A model generated the notes under the pieces. The model was not told where the DNA came from. It made no database searches and saw only the letters and a list, made by a program, of their open reading frames with translations. Made by a program: the position numbers and the translations under genes. DNA of 64,000 nt from contig CAUJLY010000003.1 in NCBI GenBank assembly GCA_963281155.1, forward strand, positions 6,758,001 to 6,822,000, given 5' to 3'. The stretch comes from Rhabditophanes sp. KR3021. Lineage: Eukaryota > Nematoda > Chromadorea > Rhabditida > Alloionematidae. Numbering within the stretch: position 1 is the stretch's first letter; each line of letters begins with the position of its first letter. Below are positions 44,712-56,750 of the stretch, piece after piece.

Positions 44712-47485
44712 ATGACTTCAAAGGGAGATAGTGGTGCAGGTTCGGTAAGTGTCAACTCATTAGATTCACTTGAATGATTTCCCCCTGTAATTGTTTCTTT
44801 TAGTGCCATACGCTTCTGACTGTCATCAGAACTTTGACAACAAGTGCGTCTGAAGATCAGCGTGAACTAGAAAAGAGTAGACTCGAAAAAGCATACGTGG
44901 ATACTGGTATTTTAATTGATAGGTTAATCAAAGGTTTGGATTGCTTTCAAAGATATTTTATTTAGTTTTGTTTAGAGCATGAACCAGACGTCGGTGTTTG
45001 TCTGGATACATTTAGACAAGTCTCGACGAATATCAAAACATCCCGTGAACAAGTTTCCAATGTTAAAAATTCTTTGGTTCTTTGCAAAAACTTTCTTCAA
45101 TGTAAAAGAGACGATTTGAAGAAACTGTGGATGGAGAATACCGAGCAGAAGTATATTTGTTCGATCTTAAAGGAAATCGGAGAAATCAAGGAAATGAAAA
45201 ATAAGATTGAGGACTTGGTCAAGGAAAAGAAATTTAAAGATGCGGCTGATTTGTTGAAAAGGAATGAAGAATTGCTGAATGGGAGATTGTCTGTTATTGA
45301 GGGGCTTTCTTTAATCAAAGGACAAGTTACGGAAATGTCGAAAGATTTGATGTCGAATATCATCGATGATTTGCTTAATTTGCTGATTGTGGAGCCTTTC
45401 GAGACGCAACTTCTTTTACTCATCAAGACAGGAAATGAGCTTACTGTTCAGGAGTCTCAAATTTGTACTCAACTAATGAGGAAATACAAGAAAAGCAAAG
45501 ATCTGGGTGGTCTATCAACAAACTTGCCACTTTATGGAGAAACTGAGCAATCCTTAGTGGAAGTGACTGACCATATCAACGATTCAATTTCTGCCTTAGT
45601 CGTATTCGATCAAATAAATGTTGCCTTAGACCAATTTTATGCTAAACAAGCAGCTATGTTTCAAAGATGTGTGCAAGATACTGTTTCAGTAATCAAAGGA
45701 ATTTCTACATCCAAAGAAGATGTCAATCTAGCTAAATTAATCCAAAATTCCATCTACCAATTCAAAGCTTCATACAAACTACTTGTCATTTTGACGACTC
45801 GTCTAGGCAAATTTCAAAACTATCGCAGGCGTGAAAGAGAAATTATCGACAAGTTTTGGGAGACTGGACAATCTATCCTTCAAGATATGATCAGCGACCA
45901 TCTAGACATTTTTACAAACAAATTTGCCGAAACTCCAAGTAATCTAAATGACACAAACTTATTATTCAAATTCAGCAATGTTGCTTATATGGCTGATCAA
46001 TTCAGTGACGACAAGATAAAAACTGCTCATTTGGTTTGTTCAGCAAGTCCATATAATATTGTTGGCATTTACAATTTGCTTAATCATTTTGCTGTTGAAA
46101 TTCAGACTATGACTCGAAAAGAACCATGTAATTTGAATACTTTTTTGAATTCATTTGTTATGGATAGCTTTGTTGAAAGAGTCAAGACGGATATGGATAA
46201 TAAAATGGCCTTTATTTTGGAGAATTCTGATGTTTGGACAGGTCTTGAAAAAGTTCGTGGGCATGATGTAAAGATTTTGTCGAGTGTTGCCCAGATATAT
46301 GGACTTTGTGAAACAGTTTATTATTTGATGAAGCCAATAGAAAATTATACTCTGAGATTCGCTCAGCAATGGGTTATTATTCTGGATGAATTTACGGCTC
46401 ATATTGAAGCAATGTATAATGAAATTGCAAACACCAAGTATGTACATGAAGAATCACAGATGCGTAAAGATTCGAGAAAGATATCTGCCGCATGGGCTGT
46501 GGACGAAGACATTTCCAGACTATTAAAATCTTTACCCAGTTGGAATGTTATTACGCCTCAAACTCCACAAGATACAACTCCAACTGCTCATCGTGACTTA
46601 TTAGGACATGAAAGTGAAGCCGACATTAGACAAAGAAACGAAAGAGAAAGTAAATTGCTTATTGAAAACATTGGAGTCAAAAATCAAATTAGAATCGAAG
46701 AACTTATTACTGACATGGATCATATTCACTCATTGGTTTTAATGCATGAATCTTTGCAGTGGTTTGTTGGTCAATTTCGTTCTCTTACAAATCAGTTAAG
46801 CAGTCGGGCAAATGAATTTCTCAAAATCAAGATTCCTGTCACAGATGTTAATGGAAAAACTGTTACCGAAGAGATGATTTCATATGTGATTGAGGACAAG
46901 TTGTGTGTGATTGAAAATATTTATGAAACTTGTTTGTTGATGATTCATCTTGAATTAAGAGTTCATTGCTTTTACTATCTTTTCCCGCTCACTAGATCGA
47001 CATCAGCTCACCCAAACGATGAGAATGACCAAGAAGCAGCTGATTTTGGTAAAGACCTTTATCAATTTCATAAGGTGTTGACAGACTTGACGACACCACA
47101 CAAATTAAAGTACTTATTTGATGGCTTGGATCATTTATGTGCAACGATCTTTATCCATTCCAGCCAGCACATGAAAAAGCTTAAAGACCAGTCAAGGAAG
47201 AGAATTTGCAGAAACATCCACGTGGTCCAGCAAAAGATGAGTCAAATATTAACGAGAAGAGAAAGCGAATTAAACAGAGCCAAAGCTTTCTATGAACTAC
47301 TGAACCATGACCCTGATTCCCTTCTAGATTTGATCGTTGAACTTGGCCACAAATTTTCAAACACAGAGTACACATATTTGACATCACTTTCAGTTGGTTC
47401 CCACTCTACTCTATCATCCCAGCCTGGCGCTTTAGAGGAGAAATTGGTGAAACTAAGACAAATTTTACAAAACATGAACCGTTAA
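44712..47485 (+). CDS. sec-8: Exocyst complex component SEC8 (EXOC4)
   Basis: This subunit of the octameric exocyst tethers secretory vesicles to the plasma membrane. Exons are 44712-44744, 44804-44933 and 44976-47485; 890 residues plus stop. The spliced N-terminus reads LLTVIRTLTTSASEDQRELE then KSRLEKAYV, close to vertebrate SEC8 (LISVIRTLSTS...EKGRLEEAY). The helical block FLQCKRDDLKKLWMENTEQK matches the family (LLHCKRDELRKLW). The N-terminal third is coiled-coil; the rest is the all-helical CorEx-type rod, with LRVHCFYYLFPLTR and a conserved C-terminal region. Length is close to other invertebrate SEC8 proteins. The TGS1 start codon lies 361 bp downstream on the same strand. Confidence 0.92.
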
Positions 47486-47845
47486 ATTGGATAATATGAC
47501 GAAATATAATAAACTATTTATCACTTGCGTAACTTCTACTCAAAAATTGGTTAACAACCTTTTGTTATCTCTCGTTTTTATATTTATCCACTACCATTAA
47601 TAACATATCCACCAAAATATATCTTTTAATATAATCATCAACAAATGTATATCTATTATTTTGCAACCACACACAACACCATCTCCCACTTTCATAGCTT
47701 TTTGTTTCTTTTTGACTCGTTGTACTTTTGGTGGCGTCGCATCGCAAACGCAGTTACATTTTTATTTTAGTAGTTTGTCTTCGTTACTATTTGTTACTAC
47801 TTCTTTTTAGACGAACCAGATATATAATATTCTATTGTTAATATA
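47486..47845. other. Intergenic, 360 bp, SEC8 to TGS1
   Basis: This contains the SEC8 3' UTR (AATATAATAAAC near 47500) and the TGS1 upstream region. An operon-like link is possible but the spacing is larger than typical. Nothing else is seen. Confidence 0.4.
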
Positions 47846-49808
47846 ATGAGTGATGGGAAACATGAATTCGTGTACTCAAATGAATGGGAAGATGTTATTC
47901 ATGCCACTATAATGTATGATTCCAATATCTTTGCCGATTTGTTGTGTTCAAAGGCTTACATCTATGACGATGACCTTATCTTGTGCGGATCTAAGGAAAA
48001 TACTTTGTCAGACAATTTCAAAGGTCTAGGAGTAAGCGATGGCACAAGCGACGGTTTTGTCTCATCTCCAGTAGCATCTCCTGCCAAATTAAGTGAACAA
48101 GAACAAGCCCAATTAGCCCAAAGGAAAGAAGATAGACGATCTATAAGAGAAAGAAGAAAAGAGTATGCTCTAAAGTTGAGTGTAATGCCAACGTCTGTCT
48201 ATTGGAAAAAGTGTGGCCAATGGTTGTCTGAGCGTACATGGTACAATGACTTTCATGAAGACATGCTCGACGAACAAAGGATTACTTGCCAAGAAAACTT
48301 AGCTAACATCAAACCACCTGAACCCTACATGCTCTTAAAAGCACATCGTTGTGATTCTCTTCCCGTAAGTTTTTATTCAAATTCCCAAACAGAACTTACA
48401 AACATACCTTACCAATGAACTATATTTAAAAATAATTATCTTAAAAATAGATTACAAGTCTATTTAACAAACAATTCCTTTACAAAAATATTACATCTAT
48501 TTGATAACAAAGATTCATTTTGTTATTTTAATCAGTTTATTTGACTATCGTTTCTTTAGACGTTCAAGGGCATTACTAGACAAAAGTTAGGCATCTGGGT
48601 GGATACAGCTGATTGGGACGATCTTTACACGCAACATTCAAGATTAGTCGAAGACAGGGTTGCCCTGGATTTAGCGGAGTATAAAGGCTACCATTTGCGT
48701 GCTAAGTGTTATTCTTTTTTGATGTCGGTAAGTTGATAACACATACCACTATTTTTATATCCCTTTTTAGCTTAAAAAACATAAATTCGTTACGGGTTTC
48801 AACGACGAAAGATACTCAATGTGTACCTCAGACTCTGAACACTCCGACAAAGACAGCACCACTCCCAAAGTAAGTCACGAGGAAGCTGAAGTGCCCGAAG
48901 GTTTCGAAATGATTCACGATGTTAGCTATGAATCTCACAAACAAACTGTCAAAGTAAGACATGTTAAACTAAAGAATATGGGTTGGACAAATGAGAATGA
49001 CATTGATGAAGCTGTCATTGCAGATGGCGAGGAATACGTCGAGGCAGGAAGAGTCGAGAGTTGTGACTTTGCTTACGATCCTATTAGGGATAAACATCTT
49101 ATTGCAAAGAATGCTATTTTCGAGTTGAATAATGATAAGGAGATTAGGAAGTACTTTAATCAACGATTTAGACTCTTTTCACGTATGAATAATGGCATTT
49201 TGTTGGACCGTGAGGGGTGGTTTTCTGTTACTCCTGAAAAGATCGCCATTCACATTGCTGAGAGGATGGTTCAACAAAAAGGAATGATCGTGCTGGACGG
49301 ATTTGCAGGCGTTGGTGGAAATGCAATCCAATTTGCACTGAAAGGAGCTTTTGTTTATGCCATTGAATTAGATCCAACCAGATTGAAGTGTGCTCGTAGG
49401 AATGCTGAGATTTACGGAGTTGCTGATAAGATTGAATTTATCTTCGGAGACTACTTTAAAATCATCCAGTCAATGATCGACTCGAGGAAAGACAGAACAA
49501 ATAAAGGACTTGGAAACCCATTCCCAATCGACGCAATCCTTCTGTCTCCACCATGGGGCGGTCCTGAATACCTACAAAAAAGTGAATTTGACGTCCAAAA
49601 CGATATTCCCATTGATGGGTTCCGGGTATACGACCACGCAAAAGAGCTAACTCCCAATATTGCTTACTTCCTTCCTCGAAATACTCCAATCAGAACGCTT
49701 GTAGCTCTTGCTGGAAAAGGTGGTAATGTCGAGGTTGAACAGTCTATGCTAAATGCCAAATTGAAAACTATTACTGCTTACTATGGAAATTTGATTAGTA
49801 AAAATTAG
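47846..49808 (+). CDS. tgs-1: Trimethylguanosine synthase TGS1
   Basis: It converts the m7G cap of snRNAs, snoRNAs and, in nematodes, trans-spliced leaders to 2,2,7-trimethylguanosine, using S-adenosylmethionine. Exons are 47846-48364, 48560-48727 and 48771-49808, all phase 0, 574 residues. The methyltransferase domain occupies the last 240 residues: a dipeptide-rich lead RMNNGILLDREGWFSVTPEK, motif I VLDGFAGVGGNAIQFA, acidic loop IELDPTRLKCARRNAEIYGV, and the catalytic motif IDAILLSPPWGGPEYL. Motif I usually reads D-x-FCGVGGN; here Cys is Ala, a mild change. The N-terminal 330 residues are the divergent regulatory region. The stop is followed by an AT-rich tail. Confidence 0.93.
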
Positions 49809-49996
49809 TTTTTATCTCTTTGCACATGAAGTGGGTATTATTAGATACTCTACTTCATATTTGCCGTTTTTAATAATTGTTTGCTATGAAATAAATAATT
49901 AGCGCATACTTGTGTAAAATTAAATGATTGTTTATTGTGCAAAGTATCGGAACAAATGTAAATATGTATGTAATTATTTGTAAATATTACATTTAT

Positions 49997-52243
49997 TTAA
50001 TTAAGAATCATCTCATTAAATACAGCAATAACATTCTGTCCTTTAAACAAATACGCGTTTTTATTGTTAATTGAATGTTTGGGTTTCATATAAATTCCAA
50101 AGACTAAAGGACCTCCGCATTTTATATCTCTCAGAGCCACCATTATATCGTGATTCTTTTCACCACTTTCTTGATCAACACAAATCATTTGACAACGTAG
50201 ACAATCGTCAATCTTCTGAAAAGTTTAAATAAAATAAAATGAATCTTGCTTACTTGCCTCAAAAACAACATCTTCACTAAAATGAAGCTGACTAATAGAG
50301 CCTTCGATGAAAGGTTTACCGAAATCAAGAACTATATTAGATCTAAATCGAGCTAATATATTTGACACATCCATATTCAAATGTTCAGCAATTATTACCA
50401 CCGAAGCAATGTTTATTACCAAGAAAGGAGCTTGACTTTGAAATCCAGAATTGTTTGTTTCGTTTGTTTTAATAAATTTTGAGTCAGTTCCGAAGGAAGG
50501 ATGTAACATGCTTAGCCAATCATTGAATCCTAATATAATGCCGCTTTTGTTTTTTGCGCAAACTTTTAGTTCTTTAGTTTCACCACCTAAATTAGCATCA
50601 ATTTTGATGGTTGGCAAAGATTGGTAGGCATCGTTAATAAGGATATTTCCGAAATTATCAAAAGAAGGTTTGATCAAACAAATGGCTGGATGATTTTTTT
50701 GTGATATAGACACATCACGCCCATCTATAATCATAATTTCTCTGTCTCTAAACATTCCTTCGTCAACAACTTTCCATTCATCCACACTAATAGCACCTCC
50801 TGATTTTACTGGATAAACAAACAACTTGACCAATCTAATAATCATCGAACTTGGGAATAAATTAAATTTCCTCCTAATCTGTTCATTACTATTAACAAAA
50901 CAGCATCTCAGCATTCTCTCCAGTCTCTCAATATCTCCCAAGCAGTTCCATTTCCCAAATGAAACTCTGACTGATCCCAATGGCCTCCCCTCATACAAAT
51001 CCACTTCATCTCCACATTTCTTACCTCCAACACCCCAAACTTCCTCAACTTCCTGGACCGATAAGGGCAAATTTATCATACAAGCACCTAAATTACAGAA
51101 ACATCCAACTCTCAAATCAATCTCAAATAATTCAGCCATCTTTCTAACTTCATTATACCCCACGTATTCTCCATTTTCACGTAATAAATTGAAATTAATA
51201 ATGGGTCCTTGTGAATTTATATTATATCCCTCATTCCATCCGTACATTTTAACTAATTTTTGACCGGATTTGTAAGTTAGCGATGTTAACATTTCTTTTG
51301 CTGTGACAGTAATCTCCCAGACTCTTTTTTGAATGGAATCAAATGATTCAATTTTTGTGAATTCGTCAAAACCTTTTTCTAAACATAAAATAGCTTGATA
51401 ATTGATAGTCCCATCTTCGAGGGATTCAACAAAATTTTGCTTTACTTTCATTCTAGAAGGGCCATATGGATTCATCAATTCAATAGTCCCACCTCCATAG
51501 AATTTCTTTTTATTCAAAACAAATTGGGAACTTTTTTTGATTAAAAGAAACCCAAGACCCGTTGGATAACCAAACAATTTATAGAAACTTCCAACCACAA
51601 AATCAGCCACTTCGTTTGATAGATTTAATTTTGAGGAGGCTACTAGGGCAGCTGCATCAATTCCATAAAACCAAGACTTTTTGGTTGGAGGAAGTTTGGA
51701 CAGATCATACTTTCGCCCACAATAATTAGACATGCCTGTTATCATAGCCAAATTATTAACACCACCTTCGTTGCAATTATTGATAACTTTGATCAATTCA
51801 TTCATTCCTAGACAACAAATTTGATCTGCTCCAACCAATTCTCTCATTCCAACTAAACTTGTGTGTGAGTCAGCTAAATAAGCAAAACAACTTTTGTTGT
51901 GGTCGATGCAGTTGACGAAAGTCCTTTCGTTGTTTCCTTTAAAATCAAAGCATTCGCCTATCAATTTCATTGAAGCTGTTGCTCCCGATGTAAACACAAC
52001 GGAGTATTGGTTTGAGGTGACATTGAAGTGGTGTAAAATTCTATACAAGGAAAATGAATAAAAACAATAACAACCCACTTACCTATTCCTAACTTGATCA
52101 ACCCTCGCCTCAGTATAAATAGCCCTTACACTCCTACTATGCGGATTAGCCATCTCCCTAAAATTAACACCCCTCACTTGTTGGATCAACCATTCCGATG
52201 GCAAAGAAGCCCCAGCTCCATCCAAATAAATATTCCTATCCAT
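49997..52243 (-). CDS. Molybdenum cofactor sulfurase (MOCOS), NifS-like + MOSC domains
   Basis: This PLP enzyme sulfurates the molybdenum cofactor for xanthine dehydrogenase and aldehyde oxidase. Exons are 52083-52243, 50258-52040 and 49997-50215, summing to exactly 720 codons plus stop. The N-terminal cysteine-desulfurase domain has MANPHSRSV, VVFTSGATASMKLIGE, and the PLP lysine in VVGSFYKLFGYPTGLGFLLI; the persulfide cysteine lies in RVGCFCNLGACMINLP. The usual YLDHAGA reads YLDGAGA. The C-terminal MOSC barrel starts VKLFVYPVKSGGAI and includes the last-exon block DDCLRCQMICVDQESG. The second intron (50216-50257) has a GC donor (GCAAGT); neither GT alternative keeps the frame or this block. 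Length matches other invertebrate MOCOS proteins. Confidence 0.93.
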
Positions 52244-53610
52244 TCGAATAAATTAAAAAGACACTTGATGAAAGCAAAATTATTGATATAACCACACATA
52301 TACTACTTACTTCCATAACTATCTTATCAAAGATTACTTTATCACATCATATTTTTTAATAGATTATACTTTATTCCTCATATGACATGACTTTGTTGCA
52401 CGCAAATATTTATTTCCCCACCAAACTAACCACTAAACACGTTATTATTCAGTTTAAAAAAATTAATAATTATTTAAATTACAAGAAAGTTTGTTTGCAA
52501 TTAATAATTAATTAAATAATGACGGGCTGTTAATTGAAGGTTAAGTCATTTGGTGGTGAAAAAAAGGTGGTTGTGTCTTTTTGTGGTGAAGATTGATTAG
52601 GAAGCATCTTTTTTGATCTTATTACAATTTGGGGAGTTTATTGGGTTAATTTAATTGAATGAATAGTTTGTTTTGTATTTAAGTATTTATTGGGGATGTT
52701 TTTAAGGATGCTAAATAAAGATTTGTCTTTAAAAGACACAAATGCCAGCAACTTTAATTTGTTGTACATAATTTAAGAGTGGTGGTTTGTAGATGGTTCG
52801 ACATTAATCCATTGTACATAAAAATTTGATCAAAGAAAATTTATTTATTTCTTCCCTAAATTGGTCAAAAATAAATAAATATATATTGTGACAACATGAA
52901 AAAGTTTCAATCTATATAATTACATATAATATCAAACGTACAAAAAAGATGATTACCAATTTAATAGTTTAAAATTCAATTAGGGCATTTTTAAAGGTAC
53001 TTAATAGTAGAAGAGGGCACACTTTCTTAGTAAAGATATGAACAAAAGGACACGTACAATATTCTGGAGGCACCGGTAAATTTGAAGGGGTCATTAATGA
53101 TAGAGGAAGTGAGTAGCACTTTCGAGCCTGGGGAAGGTATCATCTGGCAGCATTGATTTCGGTTGTTGGAGAGTAGGAGGGGGCAGGGGTTGTGTCGTCG
53201 TTTGGAGAGAGTGCCGAGATTTAGATGGAATAAAATTAGAAATGGTATTGTTTCGGATGTGTGGATATATTGTTGTAATGAACAAGTCGGCGCCTTTAGT
53301 TTGGTGATACAAATATAAATAAGAAGAAAAAACAGCGTTTGTCAATTGAACGGTTCGTCGTCAAAAAGGTGAATTTGGAATAGGTGTCTTTTTTAAGGTG
53401 CCTACTGCCTTTTCCCTTTTTTATGTTTCAATTTTTGTTTGTCGTCATGGATTGCTTTAGGAGGAGAGAGAGAATATAAATATGCTGAATATATTATTGA
53501 CTTCGTTGGAGATGAACACTTCTATCTTGTTAGATAAGATGCAAAGAGCTTTTTTCGTGTGCTTAGTTATCGTTAAAAGAGACTTTGAATTCGATGGAAT
53601 AGAAAGGTTT
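52244..53610. other. Intergenic, 1.4 kb
   Basis: AT-rich to about 53000. A minus-strand frame at 53094-53345 contains a Pro/Gln-rich stretch (QTTTQPLPPPTLQQPKSMLP) and could be an exon, but no start or splice partner was found. GC content is somewhat raised at 53040-53350. Confidence 0.4.
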
Positions 53611-54790
53611 TTAGGATCGTGTGACAAAATTATCTTCCTTCATCATCAGTGACTTTTTTTTGCTCAATTCACGGCGATTCATCTTTACATATTTGGATGT
53701 TGACTGTTGTTCGGCTGGTTCGGAAGCTTCCGTTACATCGCTTTCTTCTGTCTCTGTTTGTTGAGTTGTTGATTGAGGTTGAGTTGGTGGGTGAGCCTGT
53801 TCGGTTGTTATAGGGTCATTTGCACTTGGTTTGTAACAAAGTCCATTGTTGCATGCTGGAGCATCTGATGGACATTCCCCGCATTTTTGTTTCCCTCCTG
53901 TCGCCCACTTGAAGGCAGGGATTGTGTACATCTGCCCGTTCCCAGTAACGAAGAAAAGGTTGCCCTGTGGATTGTAATGGCTGGAATGGGAGAGAGGATT
54001 AATTAAATAAGTAGAATGCGTCAACTCTTACCAAACAAAGACATGCTTATGCCCTCTCCCACTGACTCCTTGAATATCTCTGCACTTGGCATATCCGCAA
54101 CCTATTAAATTAGTGTCTGCCCATACGACCTGAAAGGATGGTGTAATTAAATGTATAACTTTGCAAACAACCCCTCATATACATCCCTAATAAATCAACG
54201 ACAACAACATCTCAAACTACTTAATTGTGGACACGTAACAAATTATCATCCCAAAACTTACTTGAACATAATGCCCACAACAATGCTTATAAGCATGATT
54301 ACACCCACACCTCGAATCATAAACCTCCTGAAACCATCTCTGGACAGCATCCGAATAATTTCCATAAGGAGATGCCCAAATATTCTCCCCTACATTTCGT
54401 CTTCCACGGGAATGCTCTAAAGTCACAGGTGTTGGCATGTCTCTGAGCCGAGGCCGCTAACTCCTCCGACCAATAAACCATTCTCATATTGGTGGAAGGC
54501 ACAATCGAACGGTATCTATTATGTTCAGCCACTACTTTCGCCTTTTGATACTCATCCAATGGCACAGACTCAACCAACAAATTGTTCCAATCCGTACTTC
54601 CTCCATAAAAATGCCCCCCCCACCTTTTGTCCCTATGTTGGTTGACAAATTGGCGATTTGAATCAACTTGAACTGGTCCAGAATGAGAAATGTCAGCTTC
54701 TCCAATTAAGTGCTGAACAGTAAAAGCTTGAAGTCCATCAAAATAGGTAAATATAAAAATAAAGGCAGTTGTTGTAATAGATGTAAACAT
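53611..54790 (-). CDS. Secreted CAP/SCP-family protein with reading-frame break
   Basis: Exons are 54262-54790, 54032-54129 and 53611-53980. The signal peptide is ITTTAFIFIFTYFDGLQAFT-like. The CAP domain follows: VVAEHNRYRSIV, MRMVYWSEELAASAQRHANT, then NVGENIWASPYG, SDAVQRWFQEV and the HYVQ|VVWADTNLIGCGYAKC junction. A second cysteine cluster (CGECPSDAPACNNGLC) and a Thr/Gln-rich, possibly O-glycosylated tail end the chain. Between the CDF and GRRNVGEN parts the frame changes by one base: there is one extra T (plus strand) around 54418. Without that base all exons would sum to 332 codons. This is either an assembly or sequencing error or a recent inactivating mutation; both halves otherwise look under selection. 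Function in nematodes is unclear. Confidence 0.75.
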
Positions 54791-55631
54791 ATTAATCTAT
54801 TATTTTGTCGTTTGTTTACTTGGCAAAAGTAATATATTTTGTGGTTTCGTTTAAATTAAGATGAAGCCAGTATTGTTTCGAAGGTAGCACCTATAATTTT
54901 ATTTTTGATATTTGGGCAGATTTTAGTTGTTTACTTACAGTATTATATAATATTAAGTCATAAAATGTTTCGAATGCTGTCAATTCGAGTCGTAAGTAGA
55001 GGCTATTACCTAAGTAATAAGAATAGACCTAAAGTAGATACAAAATTTGATTTAATTATTACAGTTTGTGTTGAAAGTATCGCTTAGGTTAGGATGATTT
55101 ATGGGAATGAAGTGTAAATAAATATGTAATAATATTTAATTAACAGACATTCTCTAACATTGTATCATTTTAGGTGAATATTAAGGAGTAGTAGGTAACA
55201 AAGAACATTGCCTTGATGAAAAGTTGTGGTGCCAGTGTTAATTATGGATAAATAGTGTGGTTGTTTGAAAAAAGAAACAAAGTACGCGTCTACATATGAC
55301 TATATAGATGGACATGTAAAAAGTCAAGTAAGCACACAAATTGACAGGTATCTTGTTGTACAAATAAAAATAGATGCAAGTAGAAGAAGAAGACACTGAC
55401 ACTACTACCTATATGGCAGCTGGGGCTGGCGTGTGGTTGCGCCGGCTTCGTCATTCGAGAGGATGTTTGTGCGGGTGTGGACGTTGTGTACAACCCCCTT
55501 TTGATCGCGTATGCTCCACAAAAAAGAAACACTTTCCACAAACAAACTTCCTGCCACTTGTGTATATGCAATTAGATAGGTGATACAAGATCAGAAAAGG
55601 CTGTCTTGTCAAAATGCCTTGGCAGAGAGAG

Positions 55632-55737
55632 AAACAATTGGATAATAGTAGACAAAGATTCAACAAAACAATTGGATAATAGTAGACAAAGATTCAACAA
55701 AGCAATTAGATAATACTACGCCAAAAGATTTGACAAA
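55632..55737. repeat. 34-bp tandem repeat, about three copies
   Basis: The unit around CAATTGGATAATAGTAGACA AAGATTCAAC begins at 55635, 55669 and 55703. The first two copies are nearly identical and the third is diverged (AATTAGATAATACTACGCCA). The period is 34 bp. Confidence 0.85.
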
Positions 55738-56692
55738 AGGAAGAAAAGTGAAGAATTTGAATAATCTCCCATACTATATACTACAACTTTTTGCCTAAAC
55801 TTATTTTGCAAACAATTAATATTGCCCAACTCTTTTCAAAGTTTCTTCCCAAAAGGCGTTCCTTCAATCTGCAAATTATAAATCAAGAACTAGGTTGATA
55901 GCTTGGAAGAAGCCTAATAAATGTAGAAGTATAAGTAGTATGTTGAATAAGTAAACAAACACGTTCGGGCTTTTTTTGTGGAAACTGAATAGGTAACGGA
56001 AATGTGATAAATCATTGATGGCAATCTACTGAAATCTCATAAATCTTTAGCTTGGCTCCAGCATTCCTATCTCAGATCGTTAAAATTAGTAGTTGAATAT
56101 GAAATGGTTGTCGTAAAGTGAATTTAATTAAGGAAGGATAATAAGCGTGGCATTCTGTATTTTTTCAGGAATGTGTTCACGTCGGGTCGAACCCATAAAA
56201 TAACTTCTTCCTTTTATCTCCTCGAATCTAAGAACAATAAAGAACGGTGATTAAAAATGTTAATTAAACAAATAAAATAGTTTGTTAATGTTATGCCTAA
56301 TAGTTAAATAAAATGAACATATCATTACCCGAAGTCAGTTATAATCTATCTCAAAAAAGAAAGATTGCGGACAGAAGTGATGTATATATATTTTGATGAT
56401 TAAAGGGGTAAAATAAAAATAAATTAATTGGATGCGCTGACACAAGATTTAGGTGAATTTAGTATGTGTATGTTTATTTTATTCATTAAATATATTAATT
56501 CTCATTATCACATCGCCAAAAAAGAAGGTACTAGGGAATGTGTATTTTATGGGTGTGCTGCGCCATCGTCAACTCTTTCTTTACCTAAACAGTTTTATGG
56601 TGATTGTTTTAGAATTTCCATAAATCATAATCTAAAAAGGAAGGAAGTGGTGGCGTTTATTTTGGAAGGAATCAGTTAATGGAATAGTTATT

Positions 56693-56750
56693 AAAACTCA
56701 ACTTATTAAATGATTAATATCAAAACTCAACTTATTAAATGATTAATATC
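56693..56750. repeat. 29-bp exact tandem duplication
   Basis: The unit starting AAAACTCAACTTATTAAATG and ending ATTAATATC is present twice in succession (56693-56721 and 56722-56750) without differences, so the duplication is recent or gene-converted. Confidence 0.9.

Noticed and set aside
55374..55583. Plus-strand Cys-rich frame (WLRRLRHSRGCLCGCGRCVQ)
   Set aside because: No signal peptide, no splice support, and the composition is explained by a locally GC-rich patch.
56160..56210. tRNA-like GGGTTCGACCC on the minus strand
   Set aside because: No D-arm, anticodon stem or acceptor stem can be formed around it.
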